Shown: one piece after another, positions 23,670 to 32,883 of the stretch | Layout of the letters: each line of letters opens with the position of its first letter | How positions within the stretch are numbered: the first letter of the stretch is position 1 | Source: Thermostichus sp047462415 | GTDB taxonomy: Bacteria; Cyanobacteriota; Cyanobacteriia; Thermostichales; Thermostichaceae | DNA: 64,000 nt | Assembly (NCBI RefSeq): GCF_047462415.1 | Contig: NZ_JANSJE010000007.1 | Coordinates: 68,753 to 132,752 of the forward strand | Direction: 5' to 3' | Position numbers and translations under genes: made by a program | Notes under the pieces: model-generated | Seen by the model: only the letters and a program-made list of their open reading frames with translations | Told to the model about the DNA's origin: nothing | The model's database searches: none

Positions 23670-26600
23670 ATGTTTGTTGACTTTTTCATTCGCCGCCCTG
23701 TCTTTGCCAGCGTCTGCTCCATCCTAATCGTGCTGGTGGGAGCAGTGAGTATCCCCCTGTTGCCGGTGGACTACTACCCGCAGGTGGCGCCGCCGGCAGT
23801 GACGGTGACCGCTGTTTACCCCGGGGCCGATGCCGAGACGGTGGAGACGGCGGTGACGAATGTGCTGGAGCAGGAGATCAACGGCGTCGAGGGCATCCGG
23901 TACATCTCCTCGGTCAGCAGCAGCAACGGCACCAGCCAGATCACCGTCACCTTCAGCCCGGATCGGGATCTGGACACAGCAGCTGTGGATGTGCAGAACC
24001 GGGTGGCACGCGTGCAGGCGCGGCTGCCGGCAGAAGTGATTCAAAACGGCCTCAGCGTGGAAAAGGCGGGCGATAGCGCTTTTGTGCAGGTGGTGGCGCT
24101 GCGCTCAGAGGCGGGGGAATACGACGAGCTGTTTGTGAGCAACTACGCCGAGCTGTTCGTGCGGGATGCCCTGCGGCGCATCCGTGGCGTTAGCGATGTC
24201 ATCGTCTTTGGGGAGCGCACCTATGCCATGCGCATCTGGCTGGATCCGACGCGGCTGGCTGGCTACGGGCTGACGGCGCTGGATGTGGTGAACGCGGTGC
24301 GCCAGCAGAATATCCAGGTGCCTGCCGGCCAAATCGGCAGCCAGCCCAGCCTGCCGGATCAGGAGTTTCAGATCAGCGTCCAGGCCACGGGTCGGCTTTC
24401 CCAGCCGGAGGAGTTTGCCCAAATTGTCCTCAAAGCCAGCCCAAATGGCGGCTTGGTGCGCATTGCCGACGTGGGCCGGGTGGAGCTGGGAGCCCGAAGT
24501 TACGATACGTTCTTCCGCATCGGCGGCCAGGAGGCGGTGGGGATCGCCATCACCAAGCAGCCGGATGCCAACGCCCTCGAGGTGTCGCGGCAGGTGCGGC
24601 AGACGTTGGCCGAGCTGGCGAAAAATTTCCCGCCCGGCTTGATCTACGAGATCGCCTTCGACGCCACGCTGTTCATCACCGAGTCGGTACAAGAGGTGAT
24701 CTTCACCCTGCTCCAGGCTATCGTCCTGGTGGTGCTGGTGCTGTTTATCTTTTTGCAAGATTGGCGCATCACCCTTATCCCTACCGTCACGATCCCGGTG
24801 GCGCTGCTGGGGACGTTCGCCTTTGTGCGCCTATTCGGCTTTTCCATCAACACCCTGACCATGTTTGGCCTCACTTTGGCCACCGGTTTGGTGGTGGACG
24901 ACACCATCGTGGTGGTGGAGAACATCTCCCGCTACATCCGCGACCGCGGCATGCGGCCTCTGCAGGGGGCCTCGGCGGGGATGAACGAGGTGCTGGGGGC
25001 GGTGATTGCCACGACGCTGGTGCTGCTGGGCTTGTTTGTGCCGATCGCGTTCTTTCCCGGCACCAGTGGCCGCATCTACCAGCAGTTTGCCGTCACCATT
25101 GCCGTATCGGTTTCCCTGTCTACGTTTAATGCCATTACCCTGGCCCCGGCGTTGTCGGCGCTGCTGATCCGCCCACGTTCTGAGCAGATGTTTTGGCTGT
25201 TGCGCTGGTTTGACCGGGCGGTGGAAGGGATCCGCGCCGCCTATCGCCGGCTGCTGGAGCTGGTGGTGAAGCTGCGGCTGGTGGTGGTGGCGGGGTTTGT
25301 CGCCTGTCTGGGCCTCACCTATTGGCTGTTCCAGATCGTGCCAACGGGGTTTGTGCCGGATGAGGATCAGGGCTTTTTCATCACCATTGTGCAGGGGCCG
25401 CCGGGGGTTTCGCTCAACTACACCGACCGGGTCATCCGGCAGGCCAGCGCCATTTTGGACGGGATCCCGGAAATCGAAAACCAGGTGATCGTGGGGGGGT
25501 TCAGCTTTACTGGGCCCTCGCCGGGGAACGGGTTGATCTTCGCCACCCTCAAGCCCTGGGACAAGCGGCGGCGACCGGAACAATCGGCGCAGGCGATTGT
25601 CAACCGGCTGTTCGGGCTCTTTTTGGGCGGGATCAGCCGCTCGTTGGTGATCCCGATTTTGCCGCCAGCCATTCCCGATCTGGGAAACACGGGCGGGTTT
25701 ACCTTCCAACTCCAGGATCGGGGGGTGAACGATTTCAACCTGCTGCAGCAGACGGCCAACGCCTTTTTCTTTGTGGGCAACTCGCCGCCCCCGCCGGGCC
25801 AGCCCCCCCTGGGCGTGCGGATTAATCCGCCCACCTTCAACGCCAACTCCCCCCGGTTGCAGGTCAAGGTGGATCGGGACATAGCGCAGGTGCTGGGGAT
25901 CCCGCTGGCCGAGGTCTTCGGCACGCTACAGACGCTGCTGGGAGGCACCTATGTCAACGACTTTGACCTGTTCAACCGCAACTACCGGGTCTACGTCCAG
26001 GCGGACCAGGCTTTCCGGAGCAGCCCCGAACGTATTGGCCAGTTCTACGTGCGCGGTGGGCAGGGGCAGCTCTTGCCCTTGAGCACGTTGGTTCAGGTGG
26101 AGGAGACCACCGGCCCGGCGCTCATCAATCATTTCAACCTCTTCCGCTCGGCGGAGATCCAGGGCAGCCCGCTGCCGGGCTTCAGCTCGGGCCAGGCCAT
26201 TCGGGCTATGGAAAGTCTGGCTGCCCGCTTGCTGCCCCAGGGGTTTGGCTTCGAGTGGTCGGGCCTGTCCTTAGAAGAGATCGAGTCGGGGGGGCAGGCG
26301 CCGCTGATCTTTGCTTTGGGGTCGGTGTTCGTCTTCCTGGTGCTGGCGGCCCAATTTGAGAGCTATGTGGATCCCTTGATCATTCTGCTGGCGGTGCCGC
26401 TGGCGGTTTTGGGGGCGCTCTCGGCCCAACTGCTGCGGGGCCTGGCCAACGACATCTTTTGCCAAGTGGGGCTGGTGATGTTGATCGGTCTGGCCAGCAA
26501 GAACTCGATCTTGATCGTGGAGTTTGCCAACCAACTGGTTGCCCAAGGGATCCCACTGGCCAAGGCCGCGATCCAGGCGGCGGAGACGCGTTTCCGCGCC

Positions 26601-26867
26601 ATCCTCATGACGGCTTTGAGCACGATCCTGGGCATTTTCCCGCTGGCGGTGGCCAGTGGCGCCGGGGCTGCCAGCCGCCAATCTCTGGGCACGGCTGTTA
26701 TCGGCGGTATGTTCGTCTCAACCCTACTCAGCCTGCTGGTGGTGCCGGTGCTGTATGTCGTCCTCAAAGGGATCCAAGCCCGGCTGTTGGGGGGAGCGAC
26801 TGTGGATCTGGCGCATCTGCCGCCGCCAGAGGATCCCAAAGGTCTGCTGCCGGAAGAATCGACTTGA
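23670..26867 (+). CDS. RND efflux pump permease (AcrB/HAE1 family)
   Basis: 1065 residues, normal for HAE1 pumps. Starts MFVDFFIRRPVFASVCSILI, the standard first helix; twelve membrane helices and two large periplasmic loops follow. TM4 has the proton-relay aspartates in GLVVDDTIVVVENI, and TM10 the lysine in GLASKNSILIVEFAN, so it should be an active proton-driven exporter of hydrophobic or amphiphilic compounds. No TolC gene is nearby, so the outer-membrane channel is encoded elsewhere. Start 23670 fits; an open frame to 23535 overlaps the adaptor gene. Confidence 0.94.
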   Translation: MFVDFFIRRPVFASVCSILIVLVGAVSIPLLPVDYYPQVAPPAVTVTAVYPGADAETVETAVTNVLEQEINGVEGIRYISSVSSSNGTSQITVTFSPDRDLDTAAVDVQNRVARVQARLPAEVIQNGLSVEKAGDSAFVQVVALRSEAGEYDELFVSNYAELFVRDALRRIRGVSDVIVFGERTYAMRIWLDPTRLAGYGLTALDVVNAVRQQNIQVPAGQIGSQPSLPDQEFQISVQATGRLSQPEEFAQIVLKASPNGGLVRIADVGRVELGARSYDTFFRIGGQEAVGIAITKQPDANALEVSRQVRQTLAELAKNFPPGLIYEIAFDATLFITESVQEVIFTLLQAIVLVVLVLFIFLQDWRITLIPTVTIPVALLGTFAFVRLFGFSINTLTMFGLTLATGLVVDDTIVVVENISRYIRDRGMRPLQGASAGMNEVLGAVIATTLVLLGLFVPIAFFPGTSGRIYQQFAVTIAVSVSLSTFNAITLAPALSALLIRPRSEQMFWLLRWFDRAVEGIRAAYRRLLELVVKLRLVVVAGFVACLGLTYWLFQIVPTGFVPDEDQGFFITIVQGPPGVSLNYTDRVIRQASAILDGIPEIENQVIVGGFSFTGPSPGNGLIFATLKPWDKRRRPEQSAQAIVNRLFGLFLGGISRSLVIPILPPAIPDLGNTGGFTFQLQDRGVNDFNLLQQTANAFFFVGNSPPPPGQPPLGVRINPPTFNANSPRLQVKVDRDIAQVLGIPLAEVFGTLQTLLGGTYVNDFDLFNRNYRVYVQADQAFRSSPERIGQFYVRGGQGQLLPLSTLVQVEETTGPALINHFNLFRSAEIQGSPLPGFSSGQAIRAMESLAARLLPQGFGFEWSGLSLEEIESGGQAPLIFALGSVFVFLVLAAQFESYVDPLIILLAVPLAVLGALSAQLLRGLANDIFCQVGLVMLIGLASKNSILIVEFANQLVAQGIPLAKAAIQAAETRFRAILMTALSTILGIFPLAVASGAGAASRQSLGTAVIGGMFVSTLLSLLVVPVLYVVLKGIQARLLGGATVDLAHLPPPEDPKGLLPEEST

Positions 26868-26956
26868 TTGCAGGGCAAGACCTATGCCTGTGGATTCCAG
26901 CTTCTTCCAGGGACACAGAGGGATAGCGCAGAACCTTGGGGCTCTTGCCCCTTTTC

Positions 26957-27193
26957 TCAGCCGAGGGCCTCATCTCGGAGCAGCTCGGCGCCGCTAGATA
27001 CTCTCTCCCAGAACTGGGCCAAGTGTTGCAGGCCCACGAACCCCAACTGCCAGAGGATCAAAGCCAGGGGGCCGTGCTGCTGCCGCTGGATCTTCAGGGC
27101 CAAGGCCAGTTGTTTGGGCTTGAGGAGCTGTTGCTGCTCGGCAAAGCGGCAGAACTGCCGATCCCATTGGCTGAGGGCTTGTAAATCCGGCAT
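26957..27193 (-). CDS. DUF2949 family protein
   Basis: 78 residues from ATG 27193. The family core is evident: FCRFAEQQQLLKPKQLALAL, QRQQHGPLALILWQLGFVGL, QHLAQFWE. DUF2949 proteins are short, helical, cyanobacterium-specific and of unknown function. The last gene of a minus-strand run that begins at ndhS, though with a 213-bp gap to the coiled-coil gene. Confidence 0.75.
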   Translation of the reverse strand: MPDLQALSQWDRQFCRFAEQQQLLKPKQLALALKIQRQQHGPLALILWQLGFVGLQHLAQFWERVSSGAELLRDEALG

Positions 27194-27406
27194 GGTCGGT
27201 TCCATAGGCTTGGCTGGACAAGAAACGCATGGATTGAACGTCAGGGGTCGGGATCTCTGCAGGAATCTTGAGGATCTTTTTGTGGATCCCTTTCAATGGA
27301 TTTCTTCCAGGGTAAGCGCTCCCCTCAGCTCTCCCCAAGGCGGGTCAGGGCAGAGGGCACTGAGCTTTGCCGCAGAGCTGGCTTACAGGTGCTGTTGGGA
27401 TAACCC

Positions 27407-28207
27407 CTAGCTCCAGGGATCGTCCTCGAAGGGGCTGTCCTGCCAGTAGCCACCCGACTGGGGGAGAGGAGACTGTTGGGGTGGTGGGTAGCCGATGGGA
27501 GTAGAGGGCGGCGGTGTGGGGATGGGAGTCGGCTTTTCCATATCCTCAAGCCGCGGCAGGTCGGCAGGCTTGGGTTCGACACCGAGGTTTCTCAGCTTGG
27601 CTTGCGTTTCTTGCACCTGAGCATTGAGCTCTTCTAGGTAGGCGCGATAGTGGTTGGCGGCTTCTAGATACTGCTTGGCTTTCTTTTCGTTTTCGTGGAC
27701 AACCGCCTCCAGCTCTTTGGTACGAACGGTGTAGTCGGCCTCTTGGTTGGTGAGGTTTTCGATGGCCTGGTTGAGCACAGCCCGCCGGCGCTCCAGTTGG
27801 GCCACGATCTCCGACAGTTGCCGTTCCCGCTCGCTGAGGCTGCGCTCGCGGTTTTGGGTTTGTTCCAGTTGAAAGCTGGCTTGGCTCAGCTGCTCTCGCA
27901 AGTACATCACTTGCGGCTCTGTCTCGTTGCGCTCCTGCTGCAACTCAAAGACCCGTGCTTCCAGGTTGTCTTTTTCCTGCTGCAAAACTTCCCGCTCATG
28001 CAAAAGACGGGTGTAGAGCTGGTTGAGGAAGTCCACCTCCATCACCACCTGGCTGAGCTGGGTGGCGTATTCCCCAACCAAAGCCAACTCCCGCGCGAGG
28101 TTTTGGGTTTCGCTGGTGGCTTGCTCGGTGAAAAACTGGGGAAGTTGGGTGGTTTCTCTGAGGCGTTGGGTGAACTGTTTGAAGCGGAAGGAAAAGTTGC
28201 TCGCCAT
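27407..28207 (-). CDS. Long coiled-coil protein with Pro-rich C-terminus
   Basis: 266 residues. After a short N-terminal segment (FSFRFKQFTQRLRETTQLPQ) the protein is almost continuous coiled coil from about residue 40 to 210, rich in Glu, Gln, Arg and Leu heptads, then a Pro/Ser/Gly-rich flexible tail ending EDDPWS. No signal peptide. A structural or scaffolding role is possible; no family recognised. ATG 28207. Confidence 0.72.
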   Translation of the reverse strand: MASNFSFRFKQFTQRLRETTQLPQFFTEQATSETQNLARELALVGEYATQLSQVVMEVDFLNQLYTRLLHEREVLQQEKDNLEARVFELQQERNETEPQVMYLREQLSQASFQLEQTQNRERSLSERERQLSEIVAQLERRRAVLNQAIENLTNQEADYTVRTKELEAVVHENEKKAKQYLEAANHYRAYLEELNAQVQETQAKLRNLGVEPKPADLPRLEDMEKPTPIPTPPPSTPIGYPPPQQSPLPQSGGYWQDSPFEDDPWS

Positions 28208-28305
28208 TGCCGGTGCGGTAGCCTCGAAGATCAGGGGAATGCCGATGGTTCGGTTTCACAGTGTGTTGTCTGGATTGACTCCAATCTAACATCGAGCCAC
28301 AACCC

Positions 28306-29049
28306 TTAGGTGGGATCGAGGGGAGTTTCAGGGGCCGGCAGGGCAACTTCTGCGGAGGGATCCCGTTTCTGGGATTCGGGTCGTGGGTCTCCTGCCACTT
28401 CATTGCCTTGACTGCCTTTAACCTTGTCTCCTGGTTTTTTCAAGTCGCCTTCAGAGAGGTGGCGCAGCAGCCGTTGCAGCAGCGGGATGTGGCGATCGCC
28501 GACGACGGAGAAGCGGCTCTCGATCTCCTCAGCAGGGATGGGATCCAGTTGGGCCAGCTCCGGCTCGCTGAGGAGGAGCACCCGTATGGCGGCAAGGGGG
28601 ATCTGCAAGAACAGGTTGGCCCCCCAAAATCCAAAGGCGGCTACGGCCAGGCCGGCTAAGCGGGTGCCGTTGCCAGGGGTGAGGGGGGCAAAGAGGGGGG
28701 CAAAGTCGTAAAGGCGCTCACCGATTTCCAGCATCAGGATTGCCGCCAACAGCGTCAAGATCTTGTGTTCGGGGCTGAGGAAGGCAGCCAAGATGCGGCG
28801 TTGGTCGGGGGTGAGTTCCTCTGGGGGAACAGAGGCCACCAACAGGCTGAAGATGTCGAACGGTTTGCGCCACTGCATGGCAAAGACCGGCGCAATGCCC
28901 ACCACAGCTACCCAAGCTTGCTCCACCCCCACCGGGAGGAGGGGATCCCCCGTGGCCAGCCCGATCAAGGTCAGCCCCACCCACAGGGGGAAGGCAAGGA
29001 TCCCGGCGGCGTGGATCCAGAGGAAAGGTTCCTGCCAATGGCTGCGCAT
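28306..29049 (-). CDS. Low-complexity-tail membrane protein
   Basis: 247 residues. About four to five membrane helices (FLWIHAAGILAFPLWVGLTL; AWVAVVGIAPVFAMQW; ILTLLAAILMLEIGERLYDF; LAGLAVAAFGFWGANLFLQI) precede a soluble, charged, low-complexity C-terminus from about residue 200. The MRSHWQEPFLWIHAAGI opening and PFDIFSLLV segment match the cyanobacterial low-complexity-tail membrane protein family as I remember it. Function unknown. It lies 35 bp downstream of ndhS on the same strand. Confidence 0.8.
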   Translation of the reverse strand: MRSHWQEPFLWIHAAGILAFPLWVGLTLIGLATGDPLLPVGVEQAWVAVVGIAPVFAMQWRKPFDIFSLLVASVPPEELTPDQRRILAAFLSPEHKILTLLAAILMLEIGERLYDFAPLFAPLTPGNGTRLAGLAVAAFGFWGANLFLQIPLAAIRVLLLSEPELAQLDPIPAEEIESRFSVVGDRHIPLLQRLLRHLSEGDLKKPGDKVKGSQGNEVAGDPRPESQKRDPSAEVALPAPETPLDPT

Positions 29050-29084
29050 GGGTGGGTTCTGGGGGGATCGGAAAAAGAACAGAG

Positions 29085-29303
29085 CTAGGGGCGGGATTTG
29101 TCGATCACTTCCAGTTCTGTGAGGCGGAAGGTGACCAATTTATCCCAGTTGCCGCCTTCAAAGAGAACGGCGGCGTGGTCGTCGGTAACCCGCTGCACTT
29201 GTCCTTCAAAGAGGTAGTAGGTGTCGTTGGGATTGATGACCCGCACGGCAACGCCGGGGTAGATGGGGGGCAGGTCTTGGAGAAGAGATGGAGTTGCAGT
29301 CAT
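29085..29303 (-). CDS. ndhS: NAD(P)H-quinone oxidoreductase subunit S
   Basis: 72 residues with an SH3-like fold. NdhS sits on the cytoplasmic peripheral arm of cyanobacterial NDH-1 and forms part of the ferredoxin-binding site used for cyclic electron flow. Recognised from VAVRVINPNDTYYLFEGQVQ and the near-invariant VLFEGGNWDKLVTFRLTELE. ATG 29303 is preferred; an ATG-like start five codons upstream is possible. Divergent from the FHA gene with 104 bp between, which must hold both promoters. Confidence 0.9.
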   Translation of the reverse strand: MTATPSLLQDLPPIYPGVAVRVINPNDTYYLFEGQVQRVTDDHAAVLFEGGNWDKLVTFRLTELEVIDKSRP

Positions 29304-29407
29304 GGTTGCTGTTAACAATCCTTACCGGTGGGGAAACCCTACCCTATCATTATGGGGGAAAGGCCCTCTCTTGCCGAGCCTTTCTCTGGCAAAGCAGACC
29401 CCAGACA

Positions 29408-29998
29408 ATGTCTACCGACGCAAAGTCTTTCCCATCCCAGGTTTGGCACGTGCTGGTCATCGATGATGAGCAGGGACGGCGGGCGGTGGCCCTCAGCGCG
29501 GCCACTTACTCCATCGGCAGGGATCCCGGCAACGCCATTGTCATCCATTCGGCGGCTGTTTCTCGGCAACATGCGCTGCTGCTGCGGCTACCCCAAAAAG
29601 ACGGCCAGTACACCTACCGGCTGTTGGACGGCAATATCGAAGGCAAGCGCAGCACCAATGGCATCTCGGTAAACGGGCAGCAATGTTTGAGCTGGGATCT
29701 CAAGGACGGGGATCAGATCCAGTTGGGGGATCAGGTGCGGATGCAGTATTGCATTCGCCGGTTGTCGGACGAAGATTTTCAGCGATATCTCCAGTCGGTG
29801 AGCTTTCGCAGCGTGAAGACGGAGGTGGTGGATCGGCGCTCCACAACGATGCAGCGGTTTGAGCCGCCCTCGCTGCAGGTGATTTTGCCCCAAGAGGAGA
29901 GGACGGAGCAGGTTGAACACGTGGGCTCCCGCCGTCGCAACCCGTTGCGGCTGCTGTTCCAGACGCTCTGGGGGCGTTTGGGGAGAAAGCCGAGGTGA
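29408..29998 (+). CDS. FHA-domain protein
   Basis: 196 residues. Forkhead-associated domain at about 10-115 with the phosphothreonine-binding signature YSIGRDPGN, VSRQHALLLR and STNGISVNGQ (Gly-Arg, Ser-x-x-His, Asn-Gly). It should bind phosphothreonine on a partner protein, often a substrate of a Ser/Thr kinase. The C-terminus is basic and disordered-looking (GSRRRNPLRLLFQTLWGRLG). ATG 29408; upstream in-frame codons overlap the ndhS promoter. Its stop is 2 bp from the convergent antiporter stop. Confidence 0.88.
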   Translation: MSTDAKSFPSQVWHVLVIDDEQGRRAVALSAATYSIGRDPGNAIVIHSAAVSRQHALLLRLPQKDGQYTYRLLDGNIEGKRSTNGISVNGQQCLSWDLKDGDQIQLGDQVRMQYCIRRLSDEDFQRYLQSVSFRSVKTEVVDRRSTTMQRFEPPSLQVILPQEERTEQVEHVGSRRRNPLRLLFQTLWGRLGRKPR

Positions 29999-29999
29999 T

Positions 30000-31448
30000 T
30001 TAACCCTCAGGAATGCCCACCTGCTCTGAGTCTGAGCGCGCTGATGGGGTTTCGACGCGGTCTTGCTCTGATGCTTCTGCCTGCAGATCCAGAAGGGAAG
30101 GAGGAGAGTCTGCTGCCCCGGGCAAGACTCCCCGCAGCCAGAGGGGGGCGATAAAGGTGGTGGCGATCACCATGACGATGATGCTGACGTCCAGGGCATC
30201 GGAGAGAACGCCGCTGGTGGATCCCACGCCGGCAAACACCAGGCCCACCTCGCCGCGCGGGATCATGCCCACGCCAATGGCATAGCGGTTGATGCCCGGC
30301 TTGCCGAACGCCCCCAGGCCGGCGGCCAGCTTGCCCACAATCGCAACGCCAATCAAGAAGACGGCAATGATCAGACCCTCGCGGTTGGCGGGGAGGGTGG
30401 GGTTGAGCACGCCGAGTTTGGTTCGGGCCCCGACGCAGACGAAGAAGATGGGCACCAGCAGGTCAGAGACGGGTTTGATCTGCTCTTCCAGCTCTTGCCG
30501 TTTCTCGGTTTCGGCCAGAATGAGGCCAGCGGCAAAAGCGCCCAAGATGGCCTCCAGGTGGATCACCTGGCCCACGTAGGCCAACAGAAAAGCCAGCACA
30601 AGGGCGGGCAAAAGCGGGTTGCCGCGGGTTCTTAGGTTGTTAAGGAGGGCTACAAAGTAGGGGCTGAGGAGGCGCCCCAAAACAATGGAGCCGACCAGAA
30701 AGACGATGGCGCTGACGATGATGAGGCCGATATCGGCTAGGTCAACCTCCCCGGTTTTGGCCAAGCCCGCCACCACGGCCAAGATGATGATGCCCAACAC
30801 GTCGTCCAGGACGGCAGCGCCGATGATCACCTGCCCTTCGGGGGAGGTGAGTTTTTGCAGCTCGGCCAAGACGCGGGCGGTAATACCAATGCTGGTTGCT
30901 GTGAGGGCGGCCCCGGCAAATACCGCGGGGATGGTGGGCACATGAAACAGGTAGAGCAAGCCCAGTGTTCCCGCCAGGAAGGGCACAGCAACACCGATGA
31001 CGGCTACGGCTGCGGCCTGGGGGCCGACTCGCAACAGCTCGGCCAGATCCGATTCGAGGCCAATTTCAAACAAGAGGATCACCACCCCGATTTCCGAGAG
31101 GGTGTCGATGATCTGGCTTTGGGCGGAGAACACCGGCACCAGGGATCCCTCGTCGAGGCCGGCAGTGGTTTGCAAAAATTGCATCAGGGCTGAGGATTGA
31201 GCCAAGGTATGCAGCTCTTGGCCGGAAACTGGCCCCTCTGGGAAGACGAGCAACCCCAGGGCAGAGGCTCCCACCATGACGCCCCCCAGCAACTCTCCCA
31301 GCACGGGGGGAAAACTCAGGCGAACGGCAATTTCTCCGGCAACGCGGCTGGCCAGGTAGATGACCACCAGAGACATCAGCACCGCTACCAGGATCAGAGG
31401 GGCAAGATTGGCGTCCACGGGAGCAGCAGCTTCGACGGCAAGCAACAT
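30000..31448 (-). CDS. CPA2-type cation:proton antiporter
   Basis: 482 residues from ATG 31448, with about 12-13 membrane helices and a short hydrophilic tail. CPA2 hallmarks: LLFEIGLESDLAELLRVGP, TATSIGITARVLAELQ, and the ion-binding double aspartate in GAAVLDDVLGIIILAV. Cyanobacterial relatives (NapA/NhaS3 type) exchange Na+ or K+ for H+ at the plasma or thylakoid membrane. An in-frame TTG-type start at 31535 would add 29 non-hydrophobic residues. Ion specificity cannot be read from sequence. Confidence 0.88.
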   Translation of the reverse strand: MLLAVEAAAPVDANLAPLILVAVLMSLVVIYLASRVAGEIAVRLSFPPVLGELLGGVMVGASALGLLVFPEGPVSGQELHTLAQSSALMQFLQTTAGLDEGSLVPVFSAQSQIIDTLSEIGVVILLFEIGLESDLAELLRVGPQAAAVAVIGVAVPFLAGTLGLLYLFHVPTIPAVFAGAALTATSIGITARVLAELQKLTSPEGQVIIGAAVLDDVLGIIILAVVAGLAKTGEVDLADIGLIIVSAIVFLVGSIVLGRLLSPYFVALLNNLRTRGNPLLPALVLAFLLAYVGQVIHLEAILGAFAAGLILAETEKRQELEEQIKPVSDLLVPIFFVCVGARTKLGVLNPTLPANREGLIIAVFLIGVAIVGKLAAGLGAFGKPGINRYAIGVGMIPRGEVGLVFAGVGSTSGVLSDALDVSIIVMVIATTFIAPLWLRGVLPGAADSPPSLLDLQAEASEQDRVETPSARSDSEQVGIPEG

Positions 31449-31785
31449 GGGATCCGGGCAATTCAACAGCAAGATCTCAACCTCAGGTGGACTGCTTTGG
31501 GTCTTGTTTTCGTCTTGGGCTGGCACGAGCAGCATCGCTTGGCCAGAAGACTGTTACAAAGGCTAACCCTCATCGGGATCCGCTTGCAACGCTTACATCG
31601 GCACTTTGTTCTGCTCAGGCCCATCTCTGTCGAGCGGAGCAGCCTGGAACTAGGCCCGGTTCCATCTGTAGATACTCCAGATAATTAACACTTATCTGGA
31701 GTATCGCTTTCCCAATAGAATTGCCCGCTCTCTTGCCAGACAAGACCACACTCCCTCAAAACCGGCAATCGAGGGGAGCCACTTT
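31449..31785. other. 337-bp spacer between antiporter and pth genes
   Basis: Contains the long perfect inverted repeat at 31671-31705 and otherwise no open frame that looks coding. Both flanking genes read leftward, so it should hold the end of the pth transcript and the antiporter promoter. Confidence 0.5.
31671..31705. promoter_or_regulatory. Perfect 14-bp inverted repeat (operator or hairpin)
   Basis: GATACTCCAGATAA (31671-31684) and TTATCTGGAGTATC (31692-31705) are exact reverse complements with a 7-bp spacer. No T-run follows on either strand, so it is not a standard terminator. Centre-to-centre symmetry fits an operator, or a processing hairpin between the pth and antiporter messages. 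Confidence 0.6.
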
Positions 31786-32457
31786 TTAACCTTCGCACTT
31801 TGAGGTCGCCCGCTCCTCACGAAAAGTCCTGCTTGGGCCCAGGGGAGGATTTTGTCCATCTCGCTCGGACGTTGGCCCAGACAGATCTAGGGGGTTAAAC
31901 CGGTTCATGGCCGTCATCAGCCCCTCTTGCAAACAGCACTCCACCGCCTCTACCGCCGTATCCAACACCTGCTCCAGCACCTCTTGTTCTGCAGGGGCAA
32001 ATCCACCCAACACATGGCCAATCACATCTTCGCTGCCCTTGGGTTTGCCCACCCCCAAGCGTAGCCGCGGCAACGCCTCGCTCCCCACGTGCTGAATGAT
32101 GGACTTCATGCCGTTGTGTCCGCCGGCAGAGCCGGATCCCCGCAGTCGCAGGCGACCCAGGGGCAAGTCCATATCGTCGTACACCACCAACACCGCGGCG
32201 GGATCCAGTTTGTACCAGTCCAGCACTGCCCGCACCGCTTGGCCGGAACGGTTCATGTAGGTCTCCGGCTTGAGCAGGCGCCGCTTGCCCCCCAGAACAA
32301 AACCTTCTCCGTAGCTGCCTTGGAACCGCTTTTCCAAAACCAACGGGATCCCCCAGCGCTGCGCCAGCCGATCCAGCACCATAAAGCCGCAATTGTGGCG
32401 GGTATCGGCATATTGTGGGCCGGGATTGCCCAAACCCACAATAAGCTGCAAAGCCAT
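31786..32457 (-). CDS. pth: Peptidyl-tRNA hydrolase
   Basis: 223 residues. Frees tRNA from peptidyl-tRNA dropped by stalled ribosomes. Family motifs: LIVGLGNPGPQYADTRHNCGF with the catalytic His, LLKPETYMNRSG, VVYDDMDLPLGRLRLRGSGS and GGHNGMKSIIQHVG. The C-terminus extends about 30 residues beyond the usual end and looks disordered. ATG 32457 gives the standard beginning; GTG 32490, with GAGGAGG upstream, is a real alternative. A tRNA gene lies upstream on the same strand. Confidence 0.93.
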   Translation of the reverse strand: MALQLIVGLGNPGPQYADTRHNCGFMVLDRLAQRWGIPLVLEKRFQGSYGEGFVLGGKRRLLKPETYMNRSGQAVRAVLDWYKLDPAAVLVVYDDMDLPLGRLRLRGSGSAGGHNGMKSIIQHVGSEALPRLRLGVGKPKGSEDVIGHVLGGFAPAEQEVLEQVLDTAVEAVECCLQEGLMTAMNRFNPLDLSGPTSERDGQNPPLGPSRTFREERATSKCEG

Positions 32458-32710
32458 CTCATCGGTTCCCTTGGTCTTGACCTGAGTCACAGCGCTTTTC
32501 GCCTCCTCGGGCTAGGTTATGTTGAGATTTCAGTTCCTTCGCCTGCTGCAAACTGGAGCAGCGGCAACAGCAAGCTCTGGTAATCCGGAACGGCCATCTG
32601 CAGAACCGATTCTCAAGGCAGGGATCCCAATATACTAACCAAGCCCCTACCGCAACCCAGCTATGGTGTCTGGCAGGCTGGGAAGCCTTGGACAAAGGTT
32701 GAGCGTGGAT

Positions 32711-32781
32711 GGCTCAGGCGTGATTTGAACACGCGACCAAGGGCTTATGAGTCCCCTGCTCTACCGCTGAGCTACTGAGCC
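32711..32781 (-). tRNA. tRNA with CAT anticodon (probably elongator Met)
   Basis: A 71-nt cloverleaf: acceptor GGCTCAG/CTGAGCC, D-arm GCTC-AGCGGTA-GAGC, anticodon loop CTCATAA, 5-nt variable loop, T-arm GCGTG-TTCAAAT-CACGC. CCA is not encoded. The G1-C72 pair excludes an initiator tRNA. The anticodon stem has a G-T pair and an A-G mismatch next to the loop. A CAT anticodon could also be a lysidine-modified tRNA-Ile2; the variable-loop stretch TTGGTCGC resembles that class, so the amino acid is likely but not certain. Confidence 0.88.
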
Positions 32782-32883
32782 GAGACGGCGCTTAACTAGA
32801 ATAGCACCGTTGGGCTGGAACTGCTTCTTGAAAAATCACCTCAGCCCCCTTTGCCCTCTTGGGAGAAATTGGGAAGCCAACGC

